From Mycolicibacterium chitae (GTDB lineage: Bacteria; Actinomycetota; Actinomycetes; Mycobacteriales; Mycobacteriaceae), in the NCBI RefSeq assembly GCF_900637205.1, contig NZ_LR134355.1:1922001-1986000 (forward strand): 64,000 nucleotides of DNA. Direction: 5' to 3'. Below are positions 46,672 to 56,156 of the stretch, in pieces. A program made the translations under genes and the position numbers. Under the pieces are notes generated by a model. The model had not been told where the DNA came from. It saw nothing but the letters and a program-made list of their open reading frames with translations, and did not search any database. Within the stretch, counting starts at the first letter, position 1. Each line of letters starts with the position of its first letter.

Positions 46672-47430
46672 GCTCCGCTCCGGACGGCGAACGCCAGGTG
46701 TGGGTGGTCGGTGCGCCACCCGGAGGTTGGACACCACCGTGGCCGCAACTCGTCGAGATCGTGCAGGTGGTACCGCACACTCAGTGGACGTTGGGTAGGT
46801 GGGCTGATGGTGCAGTTGCACGCTGCGTACGCGGGACTGCGACTCACCCGCCCCACCCGCGACGTGGACATGATCCTGCACATCGAGACCGGCGCAGCGA
46901 CCTTCAGCGGAGTGCGACACGAGTTGGAACGTCTCGGGTACGCATTGCGGGAACCCGTCGGAGATGGACCGGTGCATCGATTCGTCCGCGGCCGTCGCGA
47001 CTCGGAGGTGGTGGATGTGATGGTCGCCGACCATTTGCCTCCGAGATGGCGTCCTAAGGTGCTTCGGCGAAAGGTTTTCGAAGTTCCTGGAGGAACTTCG
47101 GCGTTGCGTAAGACGGTGAACTGTGAGGTCACCATTGGCACAGACCTTGTGACGTTGAGCGTCCCTGACGTCCTTGGGGCGCTGGTGCTCAAAGGTGCGG
47201 CGTACACGGAGGATTCGCGGGACCGCGGGCGTCACCTGGACGACGCCGCGGTGCTGGCATGCGCGGCGACTGACCCGGTTGCCGACCGTGCGCGCATGAT
47301 CGGCAGCGATGCCAAACGCATCCGGGCCCTGTGGGCGGCGCTGGCCGACCAGGATCACCCGTCGTGGATCGCCACCGGAGCTACTGCTCGCCGAGGTCGC
47401 GCGGCGCTGCGGATTTTGGTGGGCGACTGA
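46668..47430 (+). pseudogene. AbiEii/MenT-type nucleotidyltransferase, broken by a +1 frameshift
   Basis: Reading from ATG 46668 gives the N-terminal 42 residues (ending VPHTQWTL), then the frame is lost. Removing one G from the GGG at 46793-46795 restores VGGLMVQLHAAYAG-like text and joins the frame that runs to 47430, for about 253 aa. The restored protein has the nucleotidyltransferase signature GG...H...R-x-T-x-DVD (LRLTRPTRDVDMIL), a later Asp in VVDVMVAD, and a KGAAY...HLDDAAVL motif as in AbiEii toxins. These enzymes add nucleotides to tRNA in MenT examples. As given, it is a pseudogene or a base-call error. Confidence 0.7.
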
Positions 47431-47561
47431 CCGAGTGGGAAGCTGGAAGCTCCTCAGGCCCTATCTGTTCCGGGTGCTCATGCTCTGAGTGTCGCAGCGA
47501 GGTGTGACGGCGGACGAGGGCACCACGTTGGCGGACTGGCACCGCGGCGGGATTACGTGCG

Positions 47562-48185
47562 CTACTCGGCGATCGGCACCGCGACCTCGTTGCGCCGCCG
47601 GAACGGAATGGTCCACGGCGGATCGTAGAACCACGACAGCGCCTCGCCGTCGGACTTGATCCCGTTGTCCGCCAAGGTCTTCAATAGCTCTTCGGTGCGA
47701 CGCTGCACCGCGGCCGGGCTACGGTCGCCGGTGAACCGCAACACCGCGAACGTCTCGGCCGGCACCTCGACCAGGCGCACATGGCTGTCGTTGGGGGAGG
47801 GCAGCGTCGCCAGGGACCACTTGGCCGGCATGTAGAAGCGGATCACCGAGCCGCCCTGCGGGTCGCGGCTCTGTGCGACCGGCGCCGTCATCGCGATCTT
47901 CTCGCTGGACTGGGCCACCGGTGCGGTCATGGCGATCGAGGTCTGTCGGCTGTTGCCGCCGAAGATGTAGCCCGCCAGCCGACGAAAGCCGGTGTTGCGC
48001 GCCTGCTCGTCGTCCTCGAGCACGGTGGTCTCCGCGGCGATCCGCGGGCCGTAGCGGCGGATCTCCACGCCGCCGGACAGCGGTTCGGACAGGTACATCG
48101 GCTCCTCGGTGCCGACGCGGATGCCCACGATGCCGCCGAGGCCCCCGGCCAGTTGGACGATCCCGGAAACGATGCGAGTGATCAT
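47562..48185 (-). CDS. SOUL-family heme-binding protein
   Basis: 207 aa from ATG 48185. A hydrophobic N-terminus (ITRIVSGIVQLAGGLGGIVGI) may anchor it. The SOUL/HBP core has EIRRYGPRIAAETTV, two copies of IAMTAPVAQ (about residues 85-110) and VRFTGDRSP-like text (VLRFTGDRSPAAV). Family members bind heme or other tetrapyrroles. The neighbours are unrelated, so no pathway is suggested by context. Confidence 0.85.
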   Translation of the reverse strand: MITRIVSGIVQLAGGLGGIVGIRVGTEEPMYLSEPLSGGVEIRRYGPRIAAETTVLEDDEQARNTGFRRLAGYIFGGNSRQTSIAMTAPVAQSSEKIAMTAPVAQSRDPQGGSVIRFYMPAKWSLATLPSPNDSHVRLVEVPAETFAVLRFTGDRSPAAVQRRTEELLKTLADNGIKSDGEALSWFYDPPWTIPFRRRNEVAVPIAE

Positions 48186-48214
48186 CGCCGGGTAATACCC
48201 ACTGCGGCGGGCTC

Positions 48215-48628
48215 CTAGTCCAGGTTGGCCAGTGCCTGGCGCGCGGCCTCCAATTCGGCTTCCAACTCGGAGACCCGGGCGGCCTGCTGGGCGCGGGCCT
48301 CCTCGATGACTGCGTCGATCGGGGTGGACAGGTCCTCGTGCAGTTCCTTGGCCGCCCGCGACACGGCGGCGGCCGCGACCGTGACGTTGCGGGCGATGTA
48401 GGTGCTGCCCTGCTTGAGGTCCGCGCGCCATTCGCCGTCGGCGGTGCCGGTGACGGTCACGGTCAACTCGAGCGTCTTGGCCTTCCGGCCGCCCGCGCGC
48501 TTGGCCGGGGCCTTCTTGGGCTTCTCCTCAGCGGGAACCGCAGGGGCGACGGCCTCGGGCGCCGGGGTGTCCCACGGCGCGGTGTCGTCGGTGTACGGCG
48601 CTTCGGCCACCAGGGTGTCTACAGTCAT
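48215..48628 (-). CDS. Hypothetical protein, DUF6319-like, with charged N-terminus
   Basis: 137 aa from ATG 48628 (GAGGAG about ten bases upstream). An acidic/Pro-rich N-terminus and a Lys/Arg-rich stretch (KPKKAPAKRAGGRKAK) are followed by a short beta region (LELTVTVTGTADGEWRADL) and a C-terminal coiled coil (SELEAELEAARQALANLD). I recall similar actinobacterial proteins as DUF6319; the function is unknown. The basic stretch could bind nucleic acid. Confidence 0.6.
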   Translation of the reverse strand: MTVDTLVAEAPYTDDTAPWDTPAPEAVAPAVPAEEKPKKAPAKRAGGRKAKTLELTVTVTGTADGEWRADLKQGSTYIARNVTVAAAAVSRAAKELHEDLSTPIDAVIEEARAQQAARVSELEAELEAARQALANLD

Positions 48629-48730
48629 CGTTGCGGCGTCTCCTCGTGAACGTGGAGTGGGCTGACATTGCGCGCCCATTAGAACACACGTTCGACGCCG
48701 TGTCCGTCAGGGCGGGCGGTGTCGGCCACG

Positions 48731-50317
48731 TCAGCGCAGCTTGCGCACCGCGATCAGATGGTGCGACACCCCGTCCACCCAGCGTTCGACGGTTTGCTCG
48801 ATCACCAGATCCTGCCCGGTGAGCCGCCGGTGGTGCTGATGCAGATGCTCGCCCCAGGACCGCACCACGAACGTCTCGACGAACGTGTGCTCGCGCTCCA
48901 CGCTGCGGTAGAGCCGCCACCGCGCGGCGCCGGTGCGTCTGCGGGACCGGCCCATGACGGTCATCGCCGCCACGAACTCGTCCTCGTCCTCGACCCCGAC
49001 CCGGTACTCCGTCATCACCAGCACCGGACCGTCCAGCGGTTCGGGTTCGAACACCAACGTCGGCTCCGGCCAATGCGTCGACGGCGTGAGGTCGATGTTG
49101 CCGGTCTTGGCGTGCAGCGGCCACCACAGCGACGACAGCGCGCAGAACCCCAGCAGCGCCGCGCTGACCAGCAGGCTGGTGACGCTGGACGTCGCACCGG
49201 CGAGCAGCCCCCACAGCAACGAACCCAGCGCCTGGCCGCCCATGAAGATCATCAGGTACACCGACAGCCCGCGGGCCCGCACCCAACCCGGCAGGCTCAG
49301 CTGCATCGAGGCGTTGAGCGTCGCCAGGCACAGCAACCAGGCGGCGCCGCCGCCCACCAGCGTCACCAGCACCACGGCGAAGACGGGGACCAACGCCAGC
49401 ACCACCGTGGTGGCGCCGAACCCCACCGCGGCGACCACCAACATCGCGTTCTCGTCGAACCGGGAGCGCAATCGCGACAATCCGACGGCGCCGACCACCG
49501 CGCCCAGGCCCAGCGCCCCCAGCAACAGGCCGTACCCCGACGAGCCCAGCCCCAGTTGACGACTGGCGATCACCGGCAGCAGGCCCCACAGCGCGCTCGC
49601 GGGGGCGATGAACAGTGTGGTCCGCAGCAGGATCCGTCGCACGATCAGTGAGCTGCGGATGAACCGGGCACCGGCGCCGAGCGCCGACAGCGCGCGTTCG
49701 GCGGGGAAGTCCTGCCGAGGGGTGGCGGGGCGCCACGCGATCAAGACGGCGACGACGCCCACGAACGATACGGCGTTGAGCGCGAACACCACCGTCGGAC
49801 CGGACAGCGACACCAGCGCCCCGGCGATCGCCGGCCCGATGGACCGCGCCGCGTTCAAGCTCATGCTGCCGAGCGCGGCCGCCGCCGGAATCTGGTGGAG
49901 GGGAACGAGATCCGGTTGGATGGCCTGCCAGGCCGGCCCCGTCAGCGCTGTTCCGCAACCGATCACGAACAGCAGCAGCAACAGCACCGTCGGAGTGGTC
50001 AACCCGGCGGCGGTCAGGACGGCCAGCAGAGTCACGGCCGCGGCCATCGTGGTCTGCATGACGATCAGCAGGCGCCGGCGGTCGACGAGGTCGGCCAGCA
50101 CCCCCGACGGCAGGGCCAGCAGCATCACCGGCAGCGCGGTGGCGGTCTGGACCAGCGGCACCAGCACCGCCGCCCGGGGATGGTCGACGAGCATCCACTG
50201 CGCGCCCACCGTCTGCATCCAGGTGCCCAGGAAGGAGACGAACTGCGCGATCCACAATGCCCGGAAGATTCTCGACCGCAGCGGCGCCCACGTCGACATC
50301 CGTTCCGTCGTGGTCAT
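48731..50317 (-). CDS. MFS transporter (MFS_3 type) fused to a C-terminal ABM-like domain
   Basis: 528 aa. Residues about 15-400 hold 10-12 transmembrane helices with the MFS loop motif GVLADLVDRRRLL, typical of the DUF894/MFS_3 exporters (enterobactin exporter relatives). The last ~100 residues (VLVMTEYRVGVEDEDEFVAA onward) look like a cytoplasmic antibiotic-biosynthesis-monooxygenase/ferredoxin-like dimeric domain. Such an exporter may remove a siderophore, drug or metabolite; the appended domain could sense or modify it. No iron-related gene lies beside it. Confidence 0.82.
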   Translation of the reverse strand: MTTTERMSTWAPLRSRIFRALWIAQFVSFLGTWMQTVGAQWMLVDHPRAAVLVPLVQTATALPVMLLALPSGVLADLVDRRRLLIVMQTTMAAAVTLLAVLTAAGLTTPTVLLLLLFVIGCGTALTGPAWQAIQPDLVPLHQIPAAAALGSMSLNAARSIGPAIAGALVSLSGPTVVFALNAVSFVGVVAVLIAWRPATPRQDFPAERALSALGAGARFIRSSLIVRRILLRTTLFIAPASALWGLLPVIASRQLGLGSSGYGLLLGALGLGAVVGAVGLSRLRSRFDENAMLVVAAVGFGATTVVLALVPVFAVVLVTLVGGGAAWLLCLATLNASMQLSLPGWVRARGLSVYLMIFMGGQALGSLLWGLLAGATSSVTSLLVSAALLGFCALSSLWWPLHAKTGNIDLTPSTHWPEPTLVFEPEPLDGPVLVMTEYRVGVEDEDEFVAAMTVMGRSRRRTGAARWRLYRSVEREHTFVETFVVRSWGEHLHQHHRRLTGQDLVIEQTVERWVDGVSHHLIAVRKLR

Positions 50318-50485
50318 GGATCACCGCCGGAGAGCCGCATCCGACCAGAGTATCGATGTGCCGGCGGTGGAGACGGCGCAGCAACCCGCGTCGGCGCCGG
50401 GCGTCGAGATTGGGCCCAGGGTGGTGCGCTCGCCGAGATCACGACCGTCGACGCAATTTCGGCTCGCTACTCAGCCGGGGCCGGC

Positions 50486-51307
50486 TCAAACGATCCGCTT
50501 GCCGCGCCGCGCGCGGGCCCGCATGTCCCACAGGTACAGCTGATAGCCCAGCAGCCAGGTCTGATGCGGGATCAGCCGGTCGGCCAACCGCAGCGCGGCG
50601 AGCAACCATTCGAAGCGGCGCTGCGCCGCCCCGCCCCAGGGCAGCGCCATCATGGCGCGGAACTCGGGCGGCAGAAATCCCGTCGTCGCAAAGAGATTGA
50701 ACCGGCCCGCGGTCGCGCGCACCGGCCAGGGCAGAAACGCCATCGAGGCCACCCCGCGCAGATGTTCGCGCACCGGCGGATCGATGTTCAGCTCGTCGAG
50801 GCTGCGCTTCCAGTACTCGTCGAACGCCAGACGGTCCGCGGGCCACATGTCGTCGCGCACCTGCAACGTGGTGCCCAGCCGCCGGGCGTCCCGATAGACG
50901 GCGTCGGCGGCCTCGTCGTCGAGCGGGCCGTAGAGGAACTCATGCTGGTCGACGTAGTAGCGGTACAGACACGCCGCCACCCACAGCTGCAGCCGGGGGT
51001 CAAAGGCGTTGTAGCGCACCGGCGATGACTTCCCCGAGCGCACCTGCGCGTGCGCGGTGTCCACGGCCTCGCGGATCAACGCGCGGTCCTGCGCGGTGCC
51101 CATGGTCGCCACGGCCAGATAGGTGCCGGTGGTCCGGGCGCGCTTGAACGGGTGCTTGTAGACGTTGCCGCTGTTGACCGGGCTCTCCAGCACGCCGTAG
51201 CCGACGCCCGGCAGCGCCAGTTGCATGATCACGTTGGCCGCCGGCAGCAGTGCGGCTGCCGGGTTGAGCAGGTCGACCACCCGTGTCGGCCGCTTCACTG
51301 GGCTCAT
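50486..51307 (-). CDS. DUF2236 (MpaB-type oxygenase) family protein
   Basis: 273 aa from ATG 51307. Mostly helical, with the segments [33 protein letters not shown] and [11 protein letters not shown] that I recognise from the DUF2236/oxygenase MpaB family, some members of which bind heme b and act on latex or mycophenolic acid intermediates. The substrate here is unknown. It is divergent from cobD by 36 bp. Confidence 0.8.
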   Translation of the reverse strand: MSPVKRPTRVVDLLNPAAALLPAANVIMQLALPGVGYGVLESPVNSGNVYKHPFKRARTTGTYLAVATMGTAQDRALIREAVDTAHAQVRSGKSSPVRYNAFDPRLQLWVAACLYRYYVDQHEFLYGPLDDEAADAVYRDARRLGTTLQVRDDMWPADRLAFDEYWKRSLDELNIDPPVREHLRGVASMAFLPWPVRATAGRFNLFATTGFLPPEFRAMMALPWGGAAQRRFEWLLAALRLADRLIPHQTWLLGYQLYLWDMRARARRGKRIV

Positions 51308-51343
51308 ATCACCGAGTAGACCACCTATGAGACGCTGCTGAGG

Positions 51344-52327
51344 ATGAATCCGCCCAGAACCCGCGCGCGGGCCACCGGAGTTCTCGTCGGATATCTCGCG
51401 GACCTGGCGCTCGCCGACCCGCGCCGCGGCCACCCGGTGGCCGGTTTCGGCACCGTCGCCGCGCGCCTGGAAGGGCTGACCTACCGCGACAGCCGGATCG
51501 CCGGGGCGGCGCACGTGGCGATCCTGCTCGGCGGGCTGGGCGCGGGCGCGCTCGGGGTCGGCCGCGGCGCGGCCCGGTTCGGGACGGTGGGGACGACGGC
51601 CGCGCTGGCGGCGGCGACATGGGTCGCGCTGGGCGGGACCTCCCTGGCGCGCACCGGCACCGCGATGGCCGATCTGCTCGGCGCCGGCGACGTCGACGGT
51701 GCCCGCGCCCTGCTGCCTTCGCTGTGCGGCCGCGATCCGCAGTTCCTCGACGCCGACGGCCTGACCCGGGCCACATTGGAGTCGGTCGCCGAGAACACCT
51801 CCGACGCGCAGGTGGCCCCGGCTCTGTGCGCCGCGGTCGGGGGAACGACGGGCGTGCTGCTCTACCGCGGTGCCAACACCCTGGATGCGATGGTCGGGCA
51901 CCGTTCCCCGCGGTATGCCCAGTTCGGTTGGGCCGCAGCGCGGCTCGACGACCTCGCGAACTACCTGCCGGCGCGGGCGGCGGGGGCGCTGACGGTGCTG
52001 TGCGCGCCGCTGGTCGGCGGATCGGCGATCGGTGCGGCACGCGCGTGGCGCCGCGACGCCCGTCGGCACCCGAGCCCCAACGCGGGGGTGGTGGAGGCGG
52101 CGTTCGCCGGCGCGCTCGGGGTGCAGCTGGGCGGGCCCACGCGGTACCGCCACGAATTGCAGCTGCGCCCCACCCTGGGCGACGGGCCGGCGCCCGGCGT
52201 CGATGACCTGCGCCGGGGCGTGGCCTTGTCGCGCTGCGTTCAGGGCGCCGCGGCGCTGACCGCGGCCGCGGTGGCCGTCCTCAGCGGCGTCGTCCGTAGC
52301 GGTCGGCGAGCTTGTCCTCGACGGTGA
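51344..52327 (+). CDS. cobD: Adenosylcobinamide-phosphate synthase CobD/CbiB
   Basis: 327 aa. CbiB-family membrane protein with N-terminal [19 protein letters not shown], the core [20 protein letters not shown] segment, [21 protein letters not shown] and the final [26 protein letters not shown] region (read in two parts). It attaches the aminopropanol arm to adenosylcobyric acid in B12 synthesis. It corresponds to Rv2236c. Its 3' end overlaps the convergent SURF1 gene by 47 nt. Confidence 0.92.
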   Translation: MNPPRTRARATGVLVGYLADLALADPRRGHPVAGFGTVAARLEGLTYRDSRIAGAAHVAILLGGLGAGALGVGRGAARFGTVGTTAALAAATWVALGGTSLARTGTAMADLLGAGDVDGARALLPSLCGRDPQFLDADGLTRATLESVAENTSDAQVAPALCAAVGGTTGVLLYRGANTLDAMVGHRSPRYAQFGWAAARLDDLANYLPARAAGALTVLCAPLVGGSAIGAARAWRRDARRHPSPNAGVVEAAFAGALGVQLGGPTRYRHELQLRPTLGDGPAPGVDDLRRGVALSRCVQGAAALTAAAVAVLSGVVRSGRRACPRR

Positions 52328-53102
52328 CCGGCTGCTCCGGGTCGCCGTCGGCGGGCCGCGCGCTGCGATCGCGCCGGCGCGCCTTGACCTCGCTGTAGAC
52401 GAAGTACCCGAGCCCGAGCGGGGCCAGGATGCCGAACGCGATCCACTGGATGCCGTAGGACAGGAACGGCCCGGCATCCAGGTGCGGCAGCGCGCGCACC
52501 GAGAGCGCACCGGGCTGATCGGCCGTCAGCTGCAGGTAGGAGCCGGTCAGCGGGACGCCGAACAGTCCGGCCAGCTGCGCGGTGTCGATGGCGTAGACCT
52601 GCTGCACGCCGCCCTCGTTCAGCGGCGCGCGATTGGCCGGGGCGGTCTCGCTGTCGCGCAGCCGCGCGGTGATCGCGACCTCGCCGGCGGGCGCGGGCTC
52701 GATGGTCGGCACCCCGGAGCCCTGCACGGGACGCACCCAGCCGCGGTTGACCAGCACGGTGGGCCCGTCGGTCACGTCGAACGGTGTGAGCACCTCGTAG
52801 GCGGCCTCGCCCTCGATGACCCGCAGCCGGGCCAGGATCTGCTTGTCGGCCTGATAGTGGCCGGTCGCGGTGACCAGCCGCCACTGCTGGTCGGGTGCCG
52901 CCGAATCCTGGTGCGGCAGAAAGTCCGTCAGCGGCACCGGATCTGCCTGCACCGACTCGCTGATCTGCTTGTTCTCCCGCGAGGTCTCCGTGTTCTTGCC
53001 GAGCTGCCAGGGGGCCAGGACGGTGAAACACAGGTAGGCGAACGCCAGGACCACGATCGCCAGCGCGATCCAGCCCGGGCGCAACCAGGTCGGCCACTTC
53101 AC
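52281..53102 (-). CDS. SURF1-family protein
   Basis: 273 aa from GTG 53102. Two transmembrane helices, one near the N-terminus (about 8-28) and one near the C-terminus (about 215-235), enclose a periplasmic domain with the SURF1 motifs VNRGWVRP and PWQLGKN. SURF1 helps insert heme a into cytochrome c oxidase. Its start overlaps the ptpA stop (GTGA). It corresponds to Rv2235. The tail is charged and Arg-rich. Confidence 0.9.
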   Translation of the reverse strand: MKWPTWLRPGWIALAIVVLAFAYLCFTVLAPWQLGKNTETSRENKQISESVQADPVPLTDFLPHQDSAAPDQQWRLVTATGHYQADKQILARLRVIEGEAAYEVLTPFDVTDGPTVLVNRGWVRPVQGSGVPTIEPAPAGEVAITARLRDSETAPANRAPLNEGGVQQVYAIDTAQLAGLFGVPLTGSYLQLTADQPGALSVRALPHLDAGPFLSYGIQWIAFGILAPLGLGYFVYSEVKARRRDRSARPADGDPEQPVTVEDKLADRYGRRR

Positions 53103-53587
53103 GGCGCGCGGCCTTCGAGTTGCTCGTCGACCCAGCCGTGCAGGCCGGGCAGGGCGGCCTCGATGACGGTGAACACGTCCTCGAAGTCGTTCAGATCGCC
53201 GTAGTAGGGGTCCTCGACGTCCTCCGGGTTTCGGGGCGAGCGCGGATCGAACCCGCGCAGCATCCGGACCCGCTCGGGTTCGACGCCCAGCTGGGTCAGC
53301 AGCCGCTGGTGATTGCGGCCCAGCGCGACCACCAGATCGGCGCCCAGGTGGTCGTCGCCCACCTGGGCGGCGACGTGCCCGCTGGGATACCCGTGCGCCT
53401 CGAGCACCGACCGGGCCCGCCCGTCGGCCCCGTCGCCGACGTGCCAGCCGCCGGTCCCGGCGCTGCTCACCCGTACCCGCTCGGCCAGGCCACGTTCGGC
53501 GATCTGGTGGGCGAACATCTTCTCCGCCATCGGCGAGCGGCAGATGTTCCCCGAACAGACGAACGTGACGTGCAGCCGGTCAGACAC
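53099..53587 (-). CDS. ptpA: Low-molecular-weight protein tyrosine phosphatase PtpA
   Basis: 162 aa from GTG 53587. The P-loop CX5R signature is CSGNICR (Cys11, Arg17) and the general acid is in EDPYYG. In M. tuberculosis PtpA is secreted into macrophages and is phosphorylated by PtkA; here the environment is probably saprophytic and the role may be internal. The start overlaps the ptkA stop by 8 nt, so the phosphatase and its kinase partner are coupled. Confidence 0.93.
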   Translation of the reverse strand: MSDRLHVTFVCSGNICRSPMAEKMFAHQIAERGLAERVRVSSAGTGGWHVGDGADGRARSVLEAHGYPSGHVAAQVGDDHLGADLVVALGRNHQRLLTQLGVEPERVRMLRGFDPRSPRNPEDVEDPYYGDLNDFEDVFTVIEAALPGLHGWVDEQLEGRAP

Positions 53588-54263
53588 CGAGCACCTCGCG
53601 CAGCGCGGACACGTCGTCCACCACCCTCGGCGCCGGCTCGTCCGGGGTGAAGTCGTGGCGGCCGTATCCCCAGGCGACCACCACGGTGTCGATGCCGTGC
53701 TCGGCGGCGCCCTCGACGTCGTGCAGGCGGTCGCCGACCATCAACACCCGGTCGGGCAGCGGTTGCAGCTGGGCCAGCGCGTGGGCCACCACGTCGGCCT
53801 TCAACGCGCGGACCCCGTCGGGGCTGGCACCGGCGATGACCTCGAAGTGCTCGGCGAGCCCGAAATGCGCCAGGATGCGCTGCGCGGTGGGCTCGGCCTT
53901 CGACGTCGCCACCGCCAGCCGCACGCCGGCGGCGCGCAGATCGGTCAACAGCTCCTCGACGCCGTCGAACGGGGTGTTCATCGCCCAGCCGCGCGCCACG
54001 TAGTCGGCCCGGTAGGCCGCGATCGCCTCGTCGGTGCGCTCGCCGAGCCCGAGGCCGGCCAGCGTGTGGTGCATCGGCGGACCGATGATCTTGCTCACCA
54101 GGTCACCCTCCGGCACCGCCGCGTCGACCTGCTCCAATGCGTGGCAGAAGCTCGCGACGATGCCCTCGGCGGAATCGGTGAGGGTTCCGTCGAGATCGAA
54201 GATCACCAGTTCGGGCCGCTCAGCCTGCGGCGCAGATAACCCTGTCGGGGCCAGTTCGGTCAC
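53580..54263 (-). CDS. ptkA: HAD-family protein PtkA (protein tyrosine kinase/phosphatase partner of PtpA)
   Basis: 227 aa from GTG 54263. HAD motif [11 protein letters not shown] (Asp23, Asp25), motif [10 protein letters not shown] and motif [15 protein letters not shown]. High similarity to M. tuberculosis PtkA (Rv2232), reported as a tyrosine kinase acting on PtpA. The M. tuberculosis protein has a longer disordered N-terminus; here most of that is missing, though the frame is open to 54332 and could add 23 residues overlapping the divergent NIF3 start. Confidence 0.9.
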   Translation of the reverse strand: MTELAPTGLSAPQAERPELVIFDLDGTLTDSAEGIVASFCHALEQVDAAVPEGDLVSKIIGPPMHHTLAGLGLGERTDEAIAAYRADYVARGWAMNTPFDGVEELLTDLRAAGVRLAVATSKAEPTAQRILAHFGLAEHFEVIAGASPDGVRALKADVVAHALAQLQPLPDRVLMVGDRLHDVEGAAEHGIDTVVVAWGYGRHDFTPDEPAPRVVDDVSALREVLGV

Positions 54264-54306
54264 GCCGCCATTGTCCCCGATGCGCGGACCACTACTGTTT
54301 GCAGGC

Positions 54307-55428
54307 GTGAGTGTGCGCCTTGCTGAGGTCATCGAGGTGCTGGACGCCGCCTACCCGCCGCGGTTGGCGCAGTCCTGGGACTCGGTGGGTCTGGTCTGCG
54401 GTGATCCCGACGAGCCGGTCGATTCGGTCACGGTCGCGGTCGACGCGACCGCCGCCGTCGTCGACGAGGTGCCCGAGCGCGGGCTGCTGCTGGCCCACCA
54501 CCCGCTGCTGCTGCGCGGCGTGGACACCGTGGCCGCCAGCACCCCCAAGGGCGCGCTGCTGCACCGGCTGATCCGCACCGGCCGCGCCCTGTTCACCGCG
54601 CACACCAACGCCGACGCCGCGGCACCCGGCGTGTCCGACGCGCTGGCCGAGGCCTTGGGCGCGACGGTCGAGGACGTCCTGGATCCGGCGCCGGGCGGCA
54701 CCGACCTGGACAAGTGGGTGATCTTCGTGCCCGTCGAGTCCGCCGACGCGGTGCGCGCCGCGGTGTTCGCGGCCGGCGCCGGGCAGATCGGGGACTACTC
54801 GTGCTGCAGCTGGGGCGTCACCGGCACCGGTCAGTTCCTGCCGCAGGACGGCGCCTCGCCGGCCATCGGCGAGGTGGGCTCGATCGAACGGGTGCCCGAG
54901 GACCGCATCGAGGTGATCGCCCCCGCCGGCCTGCGGGCCCGGGTGCTGGCGGCCCTGCGAGACGCCCACCCCTACGAGGAACCGGCCTTCGACGTCTTCT
55001 CGCTGGCGCCGCTGCCGGCCGGCGTGGGCATCGGGCGGATCGCGTCGCTGCCGCAGCCGATGCCGCTTCGCGAGTTCGTCGCCCGCGTCGGTGCGGCCCT
55101 GCCGACGACGACGTGGGGAGTGCGCGCGACGGGCGCGCCCGATCTGCCGGTGACGCGGGTGGCGGTCTGCGGCGGGGCGGGGGACTCGCTGCTGGACCGG
55201 GCCGCCGCGGCCGGGGTGCAGGCCTATCTCACCGCCGATCTGCGGCACCACCCCGCCGATGAACACACCCGCCGGTCGGAGGTGGCGCTCATCGATGTCG
55301 CGCACTGGGCCAGCGAATTCCCGTGGTGCGCGCAGGCCGCCGCCGTGCTGGCGGACGCCTTCGGCGACGCGCTGCCGGTGCGGGTCAGCGACATCCGAAC
55401 CGACCCCTGGACATTGGGAGTGAACTGA
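54307..55428 (+). CDS. NIF3/GTP cyclohydrolase I type 2-like protein (Rv2230c-type)
   Basis: 373 aa from GTG 54307. NIF3 fold with metal ligands in [12 protein letters not shown] near the N-terminus and DVAHWASE near the C-terminus, plus the inserted PII-like middle domain ([24 protein letters not shown]). A metal-dependent hydrolase of unsettled substrate. It overlaps the next gene's start by one base (TGATG). Confidence 0.9.
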   Translation: MSVRLAEVIEVLDAAYPPRLAQSWDSVGLVCGDPDEPVDSVTVAVDATAAVVDEVPERGLLLAHHPLLLRGVDTVAASTPKGALLHRLIRTGRALFTAHTNADAAAPGVSDALAEALGATVEDVLDPAPGGTDLDKWVIFVPVESADAVRAAVFAAGAGQIGDYSCCSWGVTGTGQFLPQDGASPAIGEVGSIERVPEDRIEVIAPAGLRARVLAALRDAHPYEEPAFDVFSLAPLPAGVGIGRIASLPQPMPLREFVARVGAALPTTTWGVRATGAPDLPVTRVAVCGGAGDSLLDRAAAAGVQAYLTADLRHHPADEHTRRSEVALIDVAHWASEFPWCAQAAAVLADAFGDALPVRVSDIRTDPWTLGVN

Positions 55429-56156
55429 TGAAAGCCGACCTCTGGCAACAGCGTTCGTTACTCGAGATCTCCGAGCTGGACGCCGAGTTGGCCCGCATCG
55501 CGCATCGGGCCGGGCATCTGCCCGAGCAGCAGCGCCTCGAAGAGGTGCAGGCCCAACAGCAGGCCGCCCGGGATCGGTTGGCGGTGCTGCAGATTGCGGT
55601 CGAGGACATCGATGCGCAGGTGGCCCGGCTGGAAACCGAGATCGACGGCGTCCGCCAGCGCGAGGACCGGGACCGCCAGCTGCTCGCCTCGCCCAGCACG
55701 TCGGCCAAGCAACTCACCGAACTGCAGCACGAACTGGAAACGCTGCAGCGCCGGCAGGCCTCCCTGGAGGATTCGCAGCTGGAGGTGATGGAGCGGCGCG
55801 AGGAACTCGAACGCCAGGTGGCCGAGGAATCGGCGGGTATCGACAAGCTCGACGCCGAGGCCGCCGAGGCCGGCCGGGAACGCGACGCCGCGCTGGCCGA
55901 AATCGAGAACATCCGCACCGAGCGCACTCAGCGCCGCGAAACGCTGACCGCCAGTGTTGATCAGGAACTGCTGGCGCTCTACGAGCAACAGCGCGCCAAG
56001 TCGGGCACCGGCGCGGGGGCGCTGCAGGGCCGGCGTTGTGGTGCCTGCCGCATCGAGATCGACCGCGGCGAACTGTCGCGCATCGCCGCGGCCGCCGACG
56101 AGGACGTGCTGCGCTGCCCCGAGTGCAACGCGATCCTGTTGCGGGTCAAGGTATGA
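55428..56156 (+). CDS. Coiled-coil zinc-ribbon protein (Rv2229c-type)
   Basis: 242 aa. A long coiled coil (about 25-185, heavy in Glu, Gln, Arg and Leu heptads) is followed by a C4 zinc ribbon (CGACRIE ... CPECNA) near the C-terminus. Family members are suggested to help protein or nucleic-acid handling, but the function is unproven. It is translationally coupled to NIF3 before it and to the RNase H fusion after it (ATGA). Confidence 0.9.
   Translation: MKADLWQQRSLLEISELDAELARIAHRAGHLPEQQRLEEVQAQQQAARDRLAVLQIAVEDIDAQVARLETEIDGVRQREDRDRQLLASPSTSAKQLTELQHELETLQRRQASLEDSQLEVMERREELERQVAEESAGIDKLDAEAAEAGRERDAALAEIENIRTERTQRRETLTASVDQELLALYEQQRAKSGTGAGALQGRRCGACRIEIDRGELSRIAAAADEDVLRCPECNAILLRVKV

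Noticed and set aside
45601..47560. Possible prophage or integrative element with attL/attR at tRNA-Val
   Set aside because: No integrase gene and no second copy of the tRNA 3' end was seen in the following bases. The pair is tRNA-linked but a bounded element cannot be shown.
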